64,000 nt of DNA, taken from positions 186,001-250,000 of the forward strand of contig NZ_JAIVKI010000002.1 in NCBI RefSeq assembly GCF_020524905.1, written 5' to 3'. The position numbers were made by a program, and so were the translations under genes. This document shows, in pieces, positions 1-9,015 of the stretch; position 1 is the first letter of the stretch, and the number at the start of each line of letters is the position of its first letter. The stretch comes from Microbulbifer variabilis (lineage in GTDB: Bacteria; Pseudomonadota; Gammaproteobacteria; Pseudomonadales; Cellvibrionaceae). The notes under the pieces are model-generated. The model searched no databases and had not been told where the DNA came from. It saw only the letters and a list, made by a program, of their open reading frames with translations.

Positions 1-47
1 TCATCCAGGAGCACACCGGTCACTTGCTCAATCTTTCTGACCTTCAT
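1..47 (-). CDS. 5' end of a gene following the cbpA-like gene, cut by the window edge
   Basis: An ATG at 47 on the minus strand opens a frame that runs off the window and shows only 15 codons (MKVRKIEQVTGVLLD). It begins 2 bases after the stop codon of the J-protein gene, so the two are almost surely one operon. In many gammaproteobacteria the gene in this place is cbpM, the small modulator of CbpA. The visible residues are too few to confirm that, so the identity is inferred from position only. Confidence 0.5.
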   Translation of the reverse strand, partial: MKVRKIEQVTGVLLD

Positions 48-49
48 TA

Positions 50-1003
50 TCAGCTCCCCATGGATTGGCGCGGATTGAAATCAAATGCCTCGCTTAATTG
101 GCGATAAGCTTCGCGCTGGGTATCAGTCGTGGCCTTGGGAGTAACCGTTTGCAAAACAATATACATATCCCCAGGCTGCTTGGCGGGTATACCCCGACCC
201 TTTAGGCGAAGTTTCTTGCCGTTGTCACTATTAGCGGGAATGGTAACTTTTAGGGAACCGCTCGGTGTTGGCACCTGTACCTTGGCGCCAAGTGCCATCT
301 CCCAGGGCGCCAGGGGTAGATCCAGGTAAACCGTTGTGCCCTCAGTATGATAGAGGCGGTGGGGATTGAATGTGATCTCCAGATAGAGGTCGCCAGCCTT
401 ACCACCGCCAATGCCCGCTTCCCCCTGCCCGGCCAGGCGGATTTGTTGGCCTTCGGTAATACCTTTGGGAATCTTGACGTTTAGAGTGCGTTCCTGCAGT
501 TGGGGACGCCCGTCCGCTCCCAACACCGTGTGCTTGAGGGTAATCTGCCGGCTGCTGCCGCGATAGCTGTCCTCCAGGTCTATCGCGATACGTGCATAGG
601 TATTTTCCCCCTGAGCGCTGTATTGGCGCCTTTGCCTGCCGCCATAGCCCTGGTTGAAGCCACCCCGCCCAAACAGGCTCTCAAAGAAGTCACTGAAAGC
701 CTCACTATCGGTATCGGTATACCCACCGCCATGGAATTCAAAGCCCTGATCCCAATTAGGTGGTGGGCGGAAGTCCTGACCAGACTGGAAGCCACTTCCC
801 AACTGGTCGTAAGCCGTGCGCTTCTCCGGGTCCTTAAGCACCTCGTAGGCCTCATTCACCTCTTTAAAGCGCTCCTCCGCATCCTTTTCACTACTGACAT
901 CGGGATGATACTTACGCGCCAACTTGCGATAAGCTCGCTTGATCTCCGCCTGATCGACACTGCGTTCCAGACCGAGAATCTTGTAGTAGTCCTTGTATTC
1001 CAT
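50..1003 (-). CDS. cbpA: CbpA-type DnaJ co-chaperone
   Basis: A 317-residue J-protein that would stimulate DnaK ATP hydrolysis in the cytoplasm. Residues 1-70 form a J-domain with the HPD motif (KYHPDVS). A Gly/Phe-rich linker follows to about 130, then the two beta-rich substrate-binding domains found in DnaJ and CbpA. The four zinc-finger CxxCxGxG repeats of true DnaJ are absent, which points to the CbpA class (E. coli CbpA is 306 residues). I chose the ATG at 1003 because the J-domain starts there (MEYKDYYKILGL); the frame stays open further upstream but that extension has no family counterpart. The next gene on the same strand starts within a few bases of the stop. Confidence 0.9.
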   Translation of the reverse strand: MEYKDYYKILGLERSVDQAEIKRAYRKLARKYHPDVSSEKDAEERFKEVNEAYEVLKDPEKRTAYDQLGSGFQSGQDFRPPPNWDQGFEFHGGGYTDTDSEAFSDFFESLFGRGGFNQGYGGRQRRQYSAQGENTYARIAIDLEDSYRGSSRQITLKHTVLGADGRPQLQERTLNVKIPKGITEGQQIRLAGQGEAGIGGGKAGDLYLEITFNPHRLYHTEGTTVYLDLPLAPWEMALGAKVQVPTPSGSLKVTIPANSDNGKKLRLKGRGIPAKQPGDMYIVLQTVTPKATTDTQREAYRQLSEAFDFNPRQSMGS

Positions 1004-1098
1004 GGGTTTAATATAAGCCGTTGATATTGCAGTCTGCCATGAAAAGAGGAAAATTCTACGGCATATAGTTGCCTTCGACACACTGAATTTGATTCAAC

Positions 1099-1662
1099 TC
1101 AGCGCTCGGCAGAATAAGGATCTTCTGCAACTAAATAGGCTGTAATATCTGCCTTGTTCTCTTGGGTTTGTAGCCACTCACGAAACTCCTTCACCTTTCC
1201 ATAGGTCTCCTCTCCAAAACGTTTCCGATAAACTTCAGAGAAAGTGCCCCTGGCATTACTGTCTCTGACTTTCTTTTGCCACTCATTGGTAACTAAAAAG
1301 TTCAAGGAATCTGCAAGTCCTTCAGCCTTAAGCAGCTCCCATTCCCCTTTATCCAACCAAATACCACCAACCGCAGGACTGTAATCCAAACGGTGTTCAC
1401 TGCCAGCTACAATTTTAAACTTCTGCATAATTACGCCCGATACAGGACATAAAATAGCTCGTTTGGTGTCTTCTGCAACGACCTCACTTAGACCTTTTAG
1501 CTTTTCTGGAAATTGATATTCAGGATTTTTTCTTTTCCAAGTTAAGTAGTCTTCAACCAGAATCCAGTTACCTTCACAGTTTGAACAGGTATATGCGCGA
1601 AACAACCCTTCAATAAGATCTGGCTTTAATACACCTTCTTTACAACTCGTACAGCGCCGCAT
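1099..1662 (-). CDS. zinc-ribbon (TFIIB-type) protein of unknown function
   Basis: A 187-residue cytoplasmic protein. It begins with one zinc ribbon (CTSC at residues 4-7 and CSNC near 26-29). A second motif near residue 70 combines a CPVSG segment with a later WLDKGEWELL segment, which is the typical end of zf-TFIIB domains. The C-terminal third is charged and helical. It has its own start after a hairpin at 1686-1712, so it is probably a separate transcript from the flotillin operon upstream. Function is unknown; the family is often found in bacteria without a described role. Confidence 0.7.
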   Translation of the reverse strand: MRRCTSCKEGVLKPDLIEGLFRAYTCSNCEGNWILVEDYLTWKRKNPEYQFPEKLKGLSEVVAEDTKRAILCPVSGVIMQKFKIVAGSEHRLDYSPAVGGIWLDKGEWELLKAEGLADSLNFLVTNEWQKKVRDSNARGTFSEVYRKRFGEETYGKVKEFREWLQTQENKADITAYLVAEDPYSAER

Positions 1663-1685
1663 TAATTCATTCCCTTAAATAAATT

Positions 1686-1712
1686 ACCCAGACTTATCTC
1701 AAAAGTCTGGGT
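1686..1712 (-). terminator. hairpin downstream of the flotillin gene
   Basis: A 10-bp perfect inverted repeat (ACCCAGACTT / AAGTCTGGGT, 7-base loop) lies between the flotillin gene and the zinc-ribbon gene. The minus strand then reads AATTTATTT, a weak U-tract. It would end transcription of the PspA-NfeD-flotillin operon or act as an attenuator. Confidence 0.5.
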
Positions 1713-1724
1713 TGAGAAGTTATG

Positions 1725-1767
1725 GTTTTAATCTGTTAGTTAATTAACTAATTAATTAATTAAAACC
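1725..1767. repeat. AT-rich nested palindrome
   Basis: An outer inverted repeat (GGTTTTAAT / ATTAAAACC) encloses a perfect 16-bp palindrome (TTAGTTAATTAACTAA at 1736-1751) and a run of TTAA units. It lies just after the flotillin stop codon. It may be a second terminator-like structure or a protein site. Confidence 0.5.
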
Positions 1768-1799
1768 TAAATTTTCCAATTTGAAAAATTTTAAATACA

Positions 1800-3509
1800 C
1801 TAAACCTCGGTCTCAACAGGCTTACTCAAATTACCAACGCCCGCTTCTTTTAATAGTGAATCTACCAATGGCGCCATCGCACGATGTTTAAGTGCGCTAC
1901 CAATTAAAGCTTCCGGCAAACTTTGACTTTTGCCTTCCGATTCTCCATCTAAAATTCCGCTAGATGTGCGACCATTCAGGCCATTTAAGCCTTCGACAGA
2001 GATGATTTTCATTCCCTCGATACTCTCAAGAGGCTTAACACTTTCACGGATAATATTGGGCAGATTCTCGTGCAGACTCAGCACTTTCTTCAATGCGATC
2101 TGCGCTTCATTGAGGCTGTTATATGCTTCGTTCATCAAGCGCTGGCCTTCGGCATCTACCGCGTATTTTTCACGATCTGCTTCAACCTTGATTCGAACCG
2201 CTTCGGCTTCCGCAGAAGCCTGCAGGCGTAACGCTTCGGCTTTATCTTCTGCAGCCGCTTTCTCCGCTTCAGCCATTACCTTAATGCCAGTAGCCTGACG
2301 CTCAGCCACCTTTTGCGCTTCAATAATCTCGATACGCTTGTTACGTTCAGCGATTTCCACATCTTTGGCAGTGCGCACCATCTCTTCGGCTTTTACTGCT
2401 TCCGCCAAGGCCACGTTCGCCTGTTGGTCAGCCAGGGACTGCTCTTTGGATTTCTCTGCAACGGCAATTGCACGTTCCTGCTCAGCAATCTCTACAGATT
2501 TTTCTTTAGAGATACGCTGCTCATCGAGGATACGCTCACGCTCGATTTCCTGTTCTCTCAGGCGACGCTCCTTCTCGATTTCCAAGAGCTTGGTCGCCTG
2601 TTCCGCAGTTATGCGCGCCTGATCCACCTCTCGCTGGGCTTCAATCTCTGCCTGACGTGCAGCCCTTTCTTGTGCAGCCAGTTCACGGGCGATATCAGCT
2701 TTTTGCGCGGCTTCGCGATTTTCCAACTCACGTTGTTGCTCCAAATGGGCGTAGCGTTTTTCCTTATCGATTTCCAGTTTCTGGCGCTCAGCTTCGAGAT
2801 TTTTCTTCTCGATCTGCACCATAGTTTCCTGTTCGACGTCATTAACTTCCTTGCGGCGCGCTTCAATAGAGCGGGTCATGCTGGCAAGACCTTCAGCATC
2901 GAACACATTGTCCTGGTTAAAGAACTCTTTATGGGTCTGATCCAATCCAGTCAAAGAGACAGACTCCAGCTCCAATCCGTTTTTCAGTAGATCCTCAGAG
3001 ACCACTTGCTGCACTTTTTGTACAAACTGACTGCGCTGTTCATGCAACTCTGCCATTTCCATTTCGGCAGCCACAGAGCGTAGAGCATCGACAAATTTAC
3101 CTTCAATCATTTCCTTTAAGGCTTCAGGGTCCAGGGTGCGCAAACCCAAAGTCTGTGCCGCATTGGCAATCGCTTCGGCATCGGGTTTCACGCGCAAATA
3201 GAACTCAGCGAGTACATCCACACGCATACGATCCTTGGTAATTAGCGCCTGATGCTCTTTACGGGAAACTGCAAGGCGCAGGGTATTCATATTCACCGGG
3301 ATAATTTCATGTAATACCGGTAACACCAGTGCGCCGCCATTCATAATGACTTTTTGTCCACCCATGCCGGTACGCACAAAAGAACGCTCTTTAGAGGCAC
3401 GGGTATAAAGCCGAGCGAAAATAGTACCGATTACAATCAGGCCAACGAGTACTGCACCGGCAATAAATACTACGACGGGTAGGTTTCCTATCACTGCTAG
3501 ATTCTCCAT
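1800..3509 (-). CDS. yqiK: flotillin/YqiK-like SPFH membrane protein
   Basis: A 569-residue flotillin homologue, a scaffold of membrane microdomains at the inner membrane. One N-terminal membrane helix (about residues 9-32) is followed by the SPFH/band-7 domain (to about 200) and a very long Ala/Glu/Lys-rich coiled coil (about 215-430). The C-terminal segment has the NGLNGR and SLPEALIG stretches common in bacterial flotillins. The stop codon of the NfeD-like gene directly abuts its start. The PspA-NfeD-flotillin order matches the yqiJ-yqiK arrangement, so a role in envelope stress or membrane fluidity is likely. Confidence 0.9.
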   Translation of the reverse strand: MENLAVIGNLPVVVFIAGAVLVGLIVIGTIFARLYTRASKERSFVRTGMGGQKVIMNGGALVLPVLHEIIPVNMNTLRLAVSRKEHQALITKDRMRVDVLAEFYLRVKPDAEAIANAAQTLGLRTLDPEALKEMIEGKFVDALRSVAAEMEMAELHEQRSQFVQKVQQVVSEDLLKNGLELESVSLTGLDQTHKEFFNQDNVFDAEGLASMTRSIEARRKEVNDVEQETMVQIEKKNLEAERQKLEIDKEKRYAHLEQQRELENREAAQKADIARELAAQERAARQAEIEAQREVDQARITAEQATKLLEIEKERRLREQEIERERILDEQRISKEKSVEIAEQERAIAVAEKSKEQSLADQQANVALAEAVKAEEMVRTAKDVEIAERNKRIEIIEAQKVAERQATGIKVMAEAEKAAAEDKAEALRLQASAEAEAVRIKVEADREKYAVDAEGQRLMNEAYNSLNEAQIALKKVLSLHENLPNIIRESVKPLESIEGMKIISVEGLNGLNGRTSSGILDGESEGKSQSLPEALIGSALKHRAMAPLVDSLLKEAGVGNLSKPVETEV

Positions 3510-4163
3510 TTAATTATTTTCCATCAGATGCTGGCTGGTGGGACGAGTCACACGGAAATGCACACCCAATTCCTCTACCAGTAACACCTTCTCCCCCTGG
3601 TTAAAAATTTCACTTTCATCCGGCTCCACCATCACATAGTGGGTAGTGCCAAATTCATCTTTAAAACGCGCTTCTGCGGGTGATCCGGCTTCGGCTTTGC
3701 CGATGGTAATTACCGCCACCCGACCGATAAAGGATTTTCTTCCCACCGCTTGCGTTTCATCACCAACAGCAAAACGTCGCAGTAAATTACCGACAAAACG
3801 CACCTGTGGCAGCGCCAGGAAAAAAACTACCAGCGCCAACAAGCCGCCCGGTAATAACAGACCAAAAGTAGACTCAACAAACATCTGGATCAGTAAACCG
3901 GTAACACCGAAACCAACCAAGAGTGCCACTAAAAGGATCAGTGCTGGCACCTCGCCAAAACGCAGCCAGCCCAAAACTTTAGTCAATCCACCTGATGCAC
4001 TACCATCCGGCCCATTGATATCAATATCTGGCAGCATGTTATCGAGTAGATCCGAAATACCGATGCCAATTAATGTCATCACGCCCTCAAGAACCGCGAT
4101 CATTAACATCAATATCAGAGCGCCGGTAAATATCAGATTCTGGTCTTGTAACAGAAAAGCCAT
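3510..4163 (-). CDS. NfeD/YqiJ-like membrane protein with OB-fold
   Basis: A 217-residue protein with hydrophobic segments near residues 10-35, 65-90 and 95-125 and a C-terminal soluble beta domain (about 145-210). That domain contains the G-K-V-x-V pattern of NfeD OB-folds (GEKVLLVEELG). NfeD proteins pair with SPFH proteins, and here the gene sits directly before the flotillin gene. It overlaps the PspA-like gene end by one base (shared A at 4163), so translation is probably coupled. It lacks the N-terminal ClpP-like protease domain of long NfeD proteins. Confidence 0.85.
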   Translation of the reverse strand: MAFLLQDQNLIFTGALILMLMIAVLEGVMTLIGIGISDLLDNMLPDIDINGPDGSASGGLTKVLGWLRFGEVPALILLVALLVGFGVTGLLIQMFVESTFGLLLPGGLLALVVFFLALPQVRFVGNLLRRFAVGDETQAVGRKSFIGRVAVITIGKAEAGSPAEARFKDEFGTTHYVMVEPDESEIFNQGEKVLLVEELGVHFRVTRPTSQHLMENN

Positions 4164-4825
4164 CAGGCCTCCGACTTGAGTTTGGCTAGCCGTTCTTTAA
4201 TGCGATTGTTACGCGCTAGCTCCTCGAGCTCAGCCAACTTGCTTGCATTTGCACTGGATTTGGAGGTGTGTACACCGGCCCGCTCCAGCACACGGTCAAA
4301 GACGTCGCTTGCCTGTTCCACTTGCGTCTCGGTTTTACGGCTGGTGCCGCGGCCTGTGTCACTCACACCATTGGCCACATGCTCGCTAGCCTTAACAAAT
4401 TCCTTCAGCTGCTCACGCATTTCCCGTTTTTTACCTTGCAATGCGCTGATGTAAGCATTGAGCTCCTGCATTTCTGTGTCGTTCTCAGCGATGGCCTTTT
4501 CCAATACCGGCAACTGAGCTTCGATATCCATCTGCTTGGCAATGGCAGCTTCAGCCAGGTCATCTCGACCTTCCTTTACCGCGATATCAATTTGCCCGGC
4601 CAACGCACTGTGACGATTATTTTCCTCATTGAGCGCCTTGCTATTGAGGTACTTGGCCGCCTCTACCTTACCAAGCTGTTCGCGCACGTCGGCAGAAGCA
4701 TCGTCTATTTCACGAATGGCTTGCTCCATGACCAGCTGAGGAGTTGCACTTTCTACCGAGTCGACCACCGCGTTGGCAGATGCCGAAATCAGTCGTGAGA
4801 TGCGCTTAATTAATCCTTCTCTCAT
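4163..4825 (-). CDS. PspA/IM30 family protein
   Basis: A 220-residue, nearly all-helical protein with long heptad patterns from about residue 25 to 165, the ESCRT-III-like fold of PspA/Vipp1. These proteins bind stressed inner membranes. The start is the ATG at 4825, preceded by a GGAAAG ribosome-binding site; the frame runs 22 codons further up but without family likeness. The short N-terminus (MREGLIKRISRLI) is an amphipathic helix suited to membrane binding. It heads the NfeD-flotillin operon. Confidence 0.85.
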   Translation of the reverse strand: MREGLIKRISRLISASANAVVDSVESATPQLVMEQAIREIDDASADVREQLGKVEAAKYLNSKALNEENNRHSALAGQIDIAVKEGRDDLAEAAIAKQMDIEAQLPVLEKAIAENDTEMQELNAYISALQGKKREMREQLKEFVKASEHVANGVSDTGRGTSRKTETQVEQASDVFDRVLERAGVHTSKSSANASKLAELEELARNNRIKERLAKLKSEA

Positions 4826-4989
4826 AATTTTCTTTCCTTTTACTGTTTCAATTTCTACCAAAGCCAGACCAAATCCCTCACGATCCGACAAACCTTCAAA
4901 AATTCTTTCTCAAGAAACCGCTGACTTAATGCGTTAATGTCAGCAGCTGAGTCTCATCGTCTATCGATAAAAATAAATTTCGCCGACGC

Positions 4990-5445
4990 TTATTCCGCAG
5001 TTTCACTTTCTAGACGTTCACGAATTTTCACAGCTGAATCACGGTGAATACTTCGTGGGCTGCTCTGTTGCGATAGCAGCAACATTTTTTCCAGGAAAGC
5101 CTCGACGCTCGGCAACAAGTCTTTTTCCAATTCCGGCGCCATTGGCTCATTGCCAGCCCCATTTTGAATAATGGCGGCACTTTCTGTGAGCAACTCCATT
5201 ACTGCTTCTATCAATAAGCTCCGCTGGTTTTCCTCTAAATAGCGGGCCTTTAACGGCAACATGGCCTCTGCTGAGGAGAGATAGCTGCGGGAAAGGCTGT
5301 CCCCGCCAACTGACTCTCTCGCCATTGCAATAATTTCGCGTACTTTCTCACTTTGGGTGATCGCCCCATTGCGATCAATCGACATCAGATACGCATAATC
5401 TTCCGCCGATAGGCGCGCCGATATAGATTGAGTTTTATTGAGCAT
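4990..5445 (-). CDS. small protein with possible ribbon-helix-helix N-terminus
   Basis: A 151-residue protein not assigned to a named family. The first 45 residues (ISARLSAEDY...SEKVREIIAM) have the beta-strand plus two-helix pattern of ribbon-helix-helix DNA-binding proteins. The remainder is helical and acidic. It lies 164 bp upstream of the PspA-like gene on the same strand. A palindrome at 5464-5483, 19 bp before its start, is where an autorepressor would bind. I infer, without proof, that it controls itself and perhaps the PspA-flotillin block. Confidence 0.6.
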   Translation of the reverse strand: MLNKTQSISARLSAEDYAYLMSIDRNGAITQSEKVREIIAMARESVGGDSLSRSYLSSAEAMLPLKARYLEENQRSLLIEAVMELLTESAAIIQNGAGNEPMAPELEKDLLPSVEAFLEKMLLLSQQSSPRSIHRDSAVKIRERLESETAE

Positions 5446-5463
5446 AATGATCCCTTACTTGCC

Positions 5464-5483
5464 GTGTATACAAAAGTACACAC
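5464..5483. promoter_or_regulatory. imperfect palindrome, putative operator
   Basis: GTGTATAC-AAAA-GTACACAC, where 7 of the 8 half-site positions are symmetric, lies 19 bp upstream of the start of the ribbon-helix-helix-like gene. The rest of the interval to the nicotinamide phosphoribosyltransferase gene (to 5743, about 260 bp) is AT-rich and holds no gene that I can support. Confidence 0.5.
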
Positions 5484-5743
5484 GACTACGCGTGGGGTCA
5501 ATAAAAACTCGCGTGGCTTATTAGTACGGCAGAACCAGCCCGTGTAGAAAAATATTCTGCTAGTAACTGTGCTATCTATAATTCAGAGTATTTTTGTAAA
5601 AAACTGTTTTTAGTTCCGCCAGACGTTTTAAATTACACACGCTTACAGGGATAAATTTCCGCCAAAAATACTTTTATTTACCGCCCACCAGAACAGGCTT
5701 TTGGTGACAAGCTCAACAATCCCATCGCCAATTGACGAACTTA

Positions 5744-7126
5744 ATGTCGATAGAAAACCTGATTCTCAACGTCGATAGCTATAAGGCCAGCCATTACCTG
5801 CAATATCCGCCTGGCACGGAATTTATCAGCAGCTATATCGAGTGCCGTGGTGGGGATTTTTCTGAAACGGTATTTTTTGGTTTGCAGGCTTTTATAAAGC
5901 AGTATCTACAAAGCCCCATCACTATTTCCAATATTGTGGAAGCAGGGCAGCTACTTAAGGACCACGGCCTGCCCTTTTATCGTGAGGGTTGGGAACACAT
6001 AGTTCACGTACATCAAGGTTTACTACCTCTTGAGATCAGCGCTGTCGAGGAGGGGTCGGTAATTCCTCTACACAATGTCACTGCGCAAATCGTTAATACC
6101 TGCCCTTCCTGTTTCTGGTTAACAAGTTATATTGAAACCGCATTAGTTCGCGCTCTCTGGTATCCCTGCACTGTCGCCACCCAGAGCCGGGAGATTAAAA
6201 AGACTATTGCGCGTTTTTTGCAGGAGACGGCCGACACTCAAAATAGCCTTCTTTATCAACTGCACGATTTTGGCGCCCGCGGGGTGAGTAGCCATGAAAG
6301 CGCTTTATTGGGAGGCATGGCACATTTGGTGAATTTCCATGGTACTGATACTCTCTCTGGAATATTAGGTGCAAGGAATTTTTACGCTGCCGATATGCCT
6401 GGTTTTTCAATTCCAGCTGCAGAACACAGTACTATCACAGCCTGGGGTCGTGATGGAGAAGCATTGGCCTATCAAAATATCCTACAGCATTTCTCGGGAA
6501 AAAATAAAACTGTTGCTGTGGTTAGTGATAGCTATGACTTGTGGAACGCAGTGGAACAAATCTGGGGAGGGCGATTAAAAAATACTATTCAAAACAGTGG
6601 AGGAACTTTGGTTATCCGCCCGGATTCCGGCAATCCCGTGCAGATCGTTGTCGAATGTATAGAGCGGTTAATGCGAATTTTTGGAACTCATACCAATAGC
6701 AAAGGCTATCGTGTTTTGCCCGATTACATTCGTGTAATCCAGGGGGACAGTATCTCTCGCATTACTATTCCCAAAATACTACAGACAATGAAGAAGCATA
6801 AACAGAGCGCTGAAAATGTCACTTTTGGTATGGGAGGCGAGTTGTTACAAAAGGTTGACCGGGACCTAATGAGCTTTGCCATGAAGGCCAGCGCCATACG
6901 CATCAACGGTATTTGGCGGGATATCTACAAAGACCCGCGCACAGGACCAGAGAAAAGATCCAAGCGCGGGCGCCTGGCCCTGATTCAAGGGGAGAATGGT
7001 AAGTTCAGAACCATCAGAATAGAGGAATTGGGACAGCATAAAAACCTACTAAGACCAGTATTTTGTAATGGAAAGCTCCTGCTAGAAACAACTTTTACTG
7101 AGATACGTAACCGCGCTGCCATTTAG
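5744..7126 (+). CDS. nadV: nicotinamide phosphoribosyltransferase
   Basis: A 460-residue NAMPT/NadV enzyme that makes nicotinamide mononucleotide from nicotinamide and PRPP in NAD salvage. The family signatures are all visible: the N-terminal DSYKASH, the HDFGARGVSS segment, PAAEHSTITAWG with the catalytic histidine, VIRPDSGNP with the catalytic aspartate, and IQGDSI. The ATG at 5744 is the likely start; a TTG four codons upstream is also open. No strong ribosome-binding site precedes either. The gene stands alone, with no NMN adenylyltransferase or NrtR next to it. NadV users usually recycle NAD without deamidation. Confidence 0.92.
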   Translation: MSIENLILNVDSYKASHYLQYPPGTEFISSYIECRGGDFSETVFFGLQAFIKQYLQSPITISNIVEAGQLLKDHGLPFYREGWEHIVHVHQGLLPLEISAVEEGSVIPLHNVTAQIVNTCPSCFWLTSYIETALVRALWYPCTVATQSREIKKTIARFLQETADTQNSLLYQLHDFGARGVSSHESALLGGMAHLVNFHGTDTLSGILGARNFYAADMPGFSIPAAEHSTITAWGRDGEALAYQNILQHFSGKNKTVAVVSDSYDLWNAVEQIWGGRLKNTIQNSGGTLVIRPDSGNPVQIVVECIERLMRIFGTHTNSKGYRVLPDYIRVIQGDSISRITIPKILQTMKKHKQSAENVTFGMGGELLQKVDRDLMSFAMKASAIRINGIWRDIYKDPRTGPEKRSKRGRLALIQGENGKFRTIRIEELGQHKNLLRPVFCNGKLLLETTFTEIRNRAAI

Positions 7127-7234
7127 CAAACAGTACTCCCCCTCTTCCCAGTACAACCACTTGCCCCCAACAAACCTCACTTCACCGAGCTAACACTTTA
7201 CAAAAGCAATCAAGGCCTGTTACCTGTATAGGTT

Positions 7235-7250
7235 TATTGTCTGGACAATA
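7235..7250. promoter_or_regulatory. short inverted repeat upstream of the tldD operon
   Basis: TATTGTC-TG-GACAATA is a perfect 7-bp inverted repeat about 100 bp before the first tldD-like gene. It is followed by two direct copies of GCCGGGC followed by CTCTTT-like sequence. It could be an operator for the tldD cassette; nothing else supports this. Confidence 0.3.
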
Positions 7251-7348
7251 TGCTCAGCCGGGCTCTTTCCTGCCGGGCCTCTTTATGTATCGGGCACAAC
7301 AACAATAATCATATCCCCCAAATCCCATTGAGGGGACAAAGGTAGCCA

Positions 7349-8980
7349 ATGGAAAGAAGAAAATTCCTCAAGATTGCCGGCGCTGGCTCCAGTGGTATTT
7401 TGTTACCTCTGCAAGGCATTCAGGTTTGCGCCGAGCAGTTACTCAACGAGGGTATGCACAGCTCGCAAAAACGACACCTGGCCGATGTAGTTCTGAACAC
7501 GGCGCGCAAGGCCGGGGCCAGTTATACCGACGTGCGCATTGGTCGCTATCTCAACCAGTACGTTATGACCCGCGAAACCAACGTGGAGGATATCGTCAAT
7601 ACGGAATCCCTCGGCGCTGGTATTCGCGTGATTGCCAATGGCACCTGGGGTTTTGCCGCTACCAATGACCTTACCGCCGATGGCGTCGCCCGCGCCGCAC
7701 GCCAGGCGGTTGCCGTGGCCAAGGCCAACGCCAAATACCAAACGGAGCCCGTGCGACTGGCACCGGTTAAAGGGGTCGGTGAGGTTTCCTGGCAAACTCC
7801 GATTCAGAAAAATGCCCTACAGGTGCCCATCAGTGAAAAAGTTGAGTTCCTCATGGAGGTCAATAACAGCGCACTCGAAGCTGGAGCCAGTTATATCCAG
7901 TCAGCCCTGTATTTGGTGAATGAGCAGAAGTACTTCGCTTCCAGCGACGGTTCTTATATCGATCAGGATATCCACCGCCTGTGGGCGCCACTGCAGGTAA
8001 CTGCCGTGGATAAGAAAAGTGGTGCCTTTAAAACCCGCAATGGTCTCAGCGACCCGGTGGGAAGAGGCTATGAATACCTGGCGGGTCATGAGAAAGACAA
8101 AATTCGCGGACAGACGACGCTCTATAAAGCCTCCTATGATATGGCCGAAGATGCGGTGCTTGCCGCCGAACAGGCCAAGGCCAAGCTATCGGCCAAGTCT
8201 ATCGAGCCAGGCAAATATGACTTGGTTCTGGAACCCTCGCACCTGTGCCTCACTATCCATGAATCCGTGGGTCACCCACTGGAGCTGGACCGCGTACTGG
8301 GCTATGAGGCCAACTACGCCGGAACTTCCTTCGCCACTCTGGATAAGTGGCGCAGCGGCAAGTTCCAGTACGGCAGTGACAAAGTCACCCTGTTTGCCGA
8401 CAAGGTGCAGCCGGGTTCCCTCGGTGCCGTTGCCTATGACGACGAAGGCGTAAAAACCAAGCGCTGGGATTTGGTGAAAGATGGCATCCTGGTGAACTAC
8501 CAGGCGACCCGCGATCAGGTGCATATGATCGACCAAAAGGAATCCCTTGGCTGCAGCTACGGCGATAGTTGGTCCAGCGTGCAATTCCAGCGGATGCCCA
8601 ATGTCTCACTGGCTCCCGGCGAGAAAAAGTACTCGGCTAAAGACATGATCGGCGATGTGGAAAAAGGCATTTACATTGTCGGGCGCGGCTCCTACTCCAT
8701 CGATCAGCAGCGCTACAACTTCCAGTTCGGCGGACAGCTGTTCTACGAGATCAAAAACGGCGAGATCGTCGGCCAGGTTGAGGATGTCGCCTACCAATCC
8801 AACACCCAGGGATTCTGGAACTCCTGCTCAGCGATTTGCGACAGCAGTGATTACCGCCTGGGTGGTACCTTCTTCGATGGCAAGGGCCAGCCCAGCCAGG
8901 TGAGCGCGGTATCCCACGGCTGTTCCACCACCCGTTTTGACAAAATTAATGTAATCAATACCAAGCGCAAGATTTCCTGA
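7349..8980 (+). CDS. TldD-like metalloprotease subunit with Tat signal (copy 1)
   Basis: A 543-residue TldD/PmbA family protein. In E. coli, TldD and TldE form a heterodimeric zinc protease that trims unfolded peptides and matures microcin B17 and CcdA. The zinc helix is intact (HESVGH near residue 303). In ordinary TldD a third ligand is the cysteine of a CGKxGQ segment; the aligned place here reads DGKGQP. The N-terminus is unusual: MERRKFLKIAG followed by a hydrophobic stretch is a twin-arginine export signal, while E. coli TldD is cytoplasmic. It is followed by a TldE-like gene 35 bp downstream and by a close paralogue of itself, so all three form one operon. Confidence 0.88.
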   Translation: MERRKFLKIAGAGSSGILLPLQGIQVCAEQLLNEGMHSSQKRHLADVVLNTARKAGASYTDVRIGRYLNQYVMTRETNVEDIVNTESLGAGIRVIANGTWGFAATNDLTADGVARAARQAVAVAKANAKYQTEPVRLAPVKGVGEVSWQTPIQKNALQVPISEKVEFLMEVNNSALEAGASYIQSALYLVNEQKYFASSDGSYIDQDIHRLWAPLQVTAVDKKSGAFKTRNGLSDPVGRGYEYLAGHEKDKIRGQTTLYKASYDMAEDAVLAAEQAKAKLSAKSIEPGKYDLVLEPSHLCLTIHESVGHPLELDRVLGYEANYAGTSFATLDKWRSGKFQYGSDKVTLFADKVQPGSLGAVAYDDEGVKTKRWDLVKDGILVNYQATRDQVHMIDQKESLGCSYGDSWSSVQFQRMPNVSLAPGEKKYSAKDMIGDVEKGIYIVGRGSYSIDQQRYNFQFGGQLFYEIKNGEIVGQVEDVAYQSNTQGFWNSCSAICDSSDYRLGGTFFDGKGQPSQVSAVSHGCSTTRFDKINVINTKRKIS

Positions 8981-9015
8981 AGAGCGCACAAGAATAAATA
9001 ATTGGAGGAAAGGCA

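Noticed and set aside
2313..2990. 225-codon plus-strand frame inside the flotillin gene
   Set aside because: It is opposite the coiled-coil repeat region; composition is that of a shadow and no start signal is seen.
7251..7285. Two GCCGGGC copies as a possible terminator
   Set aside because: They are direct and not inverted repeats, so they cannot form the stem.
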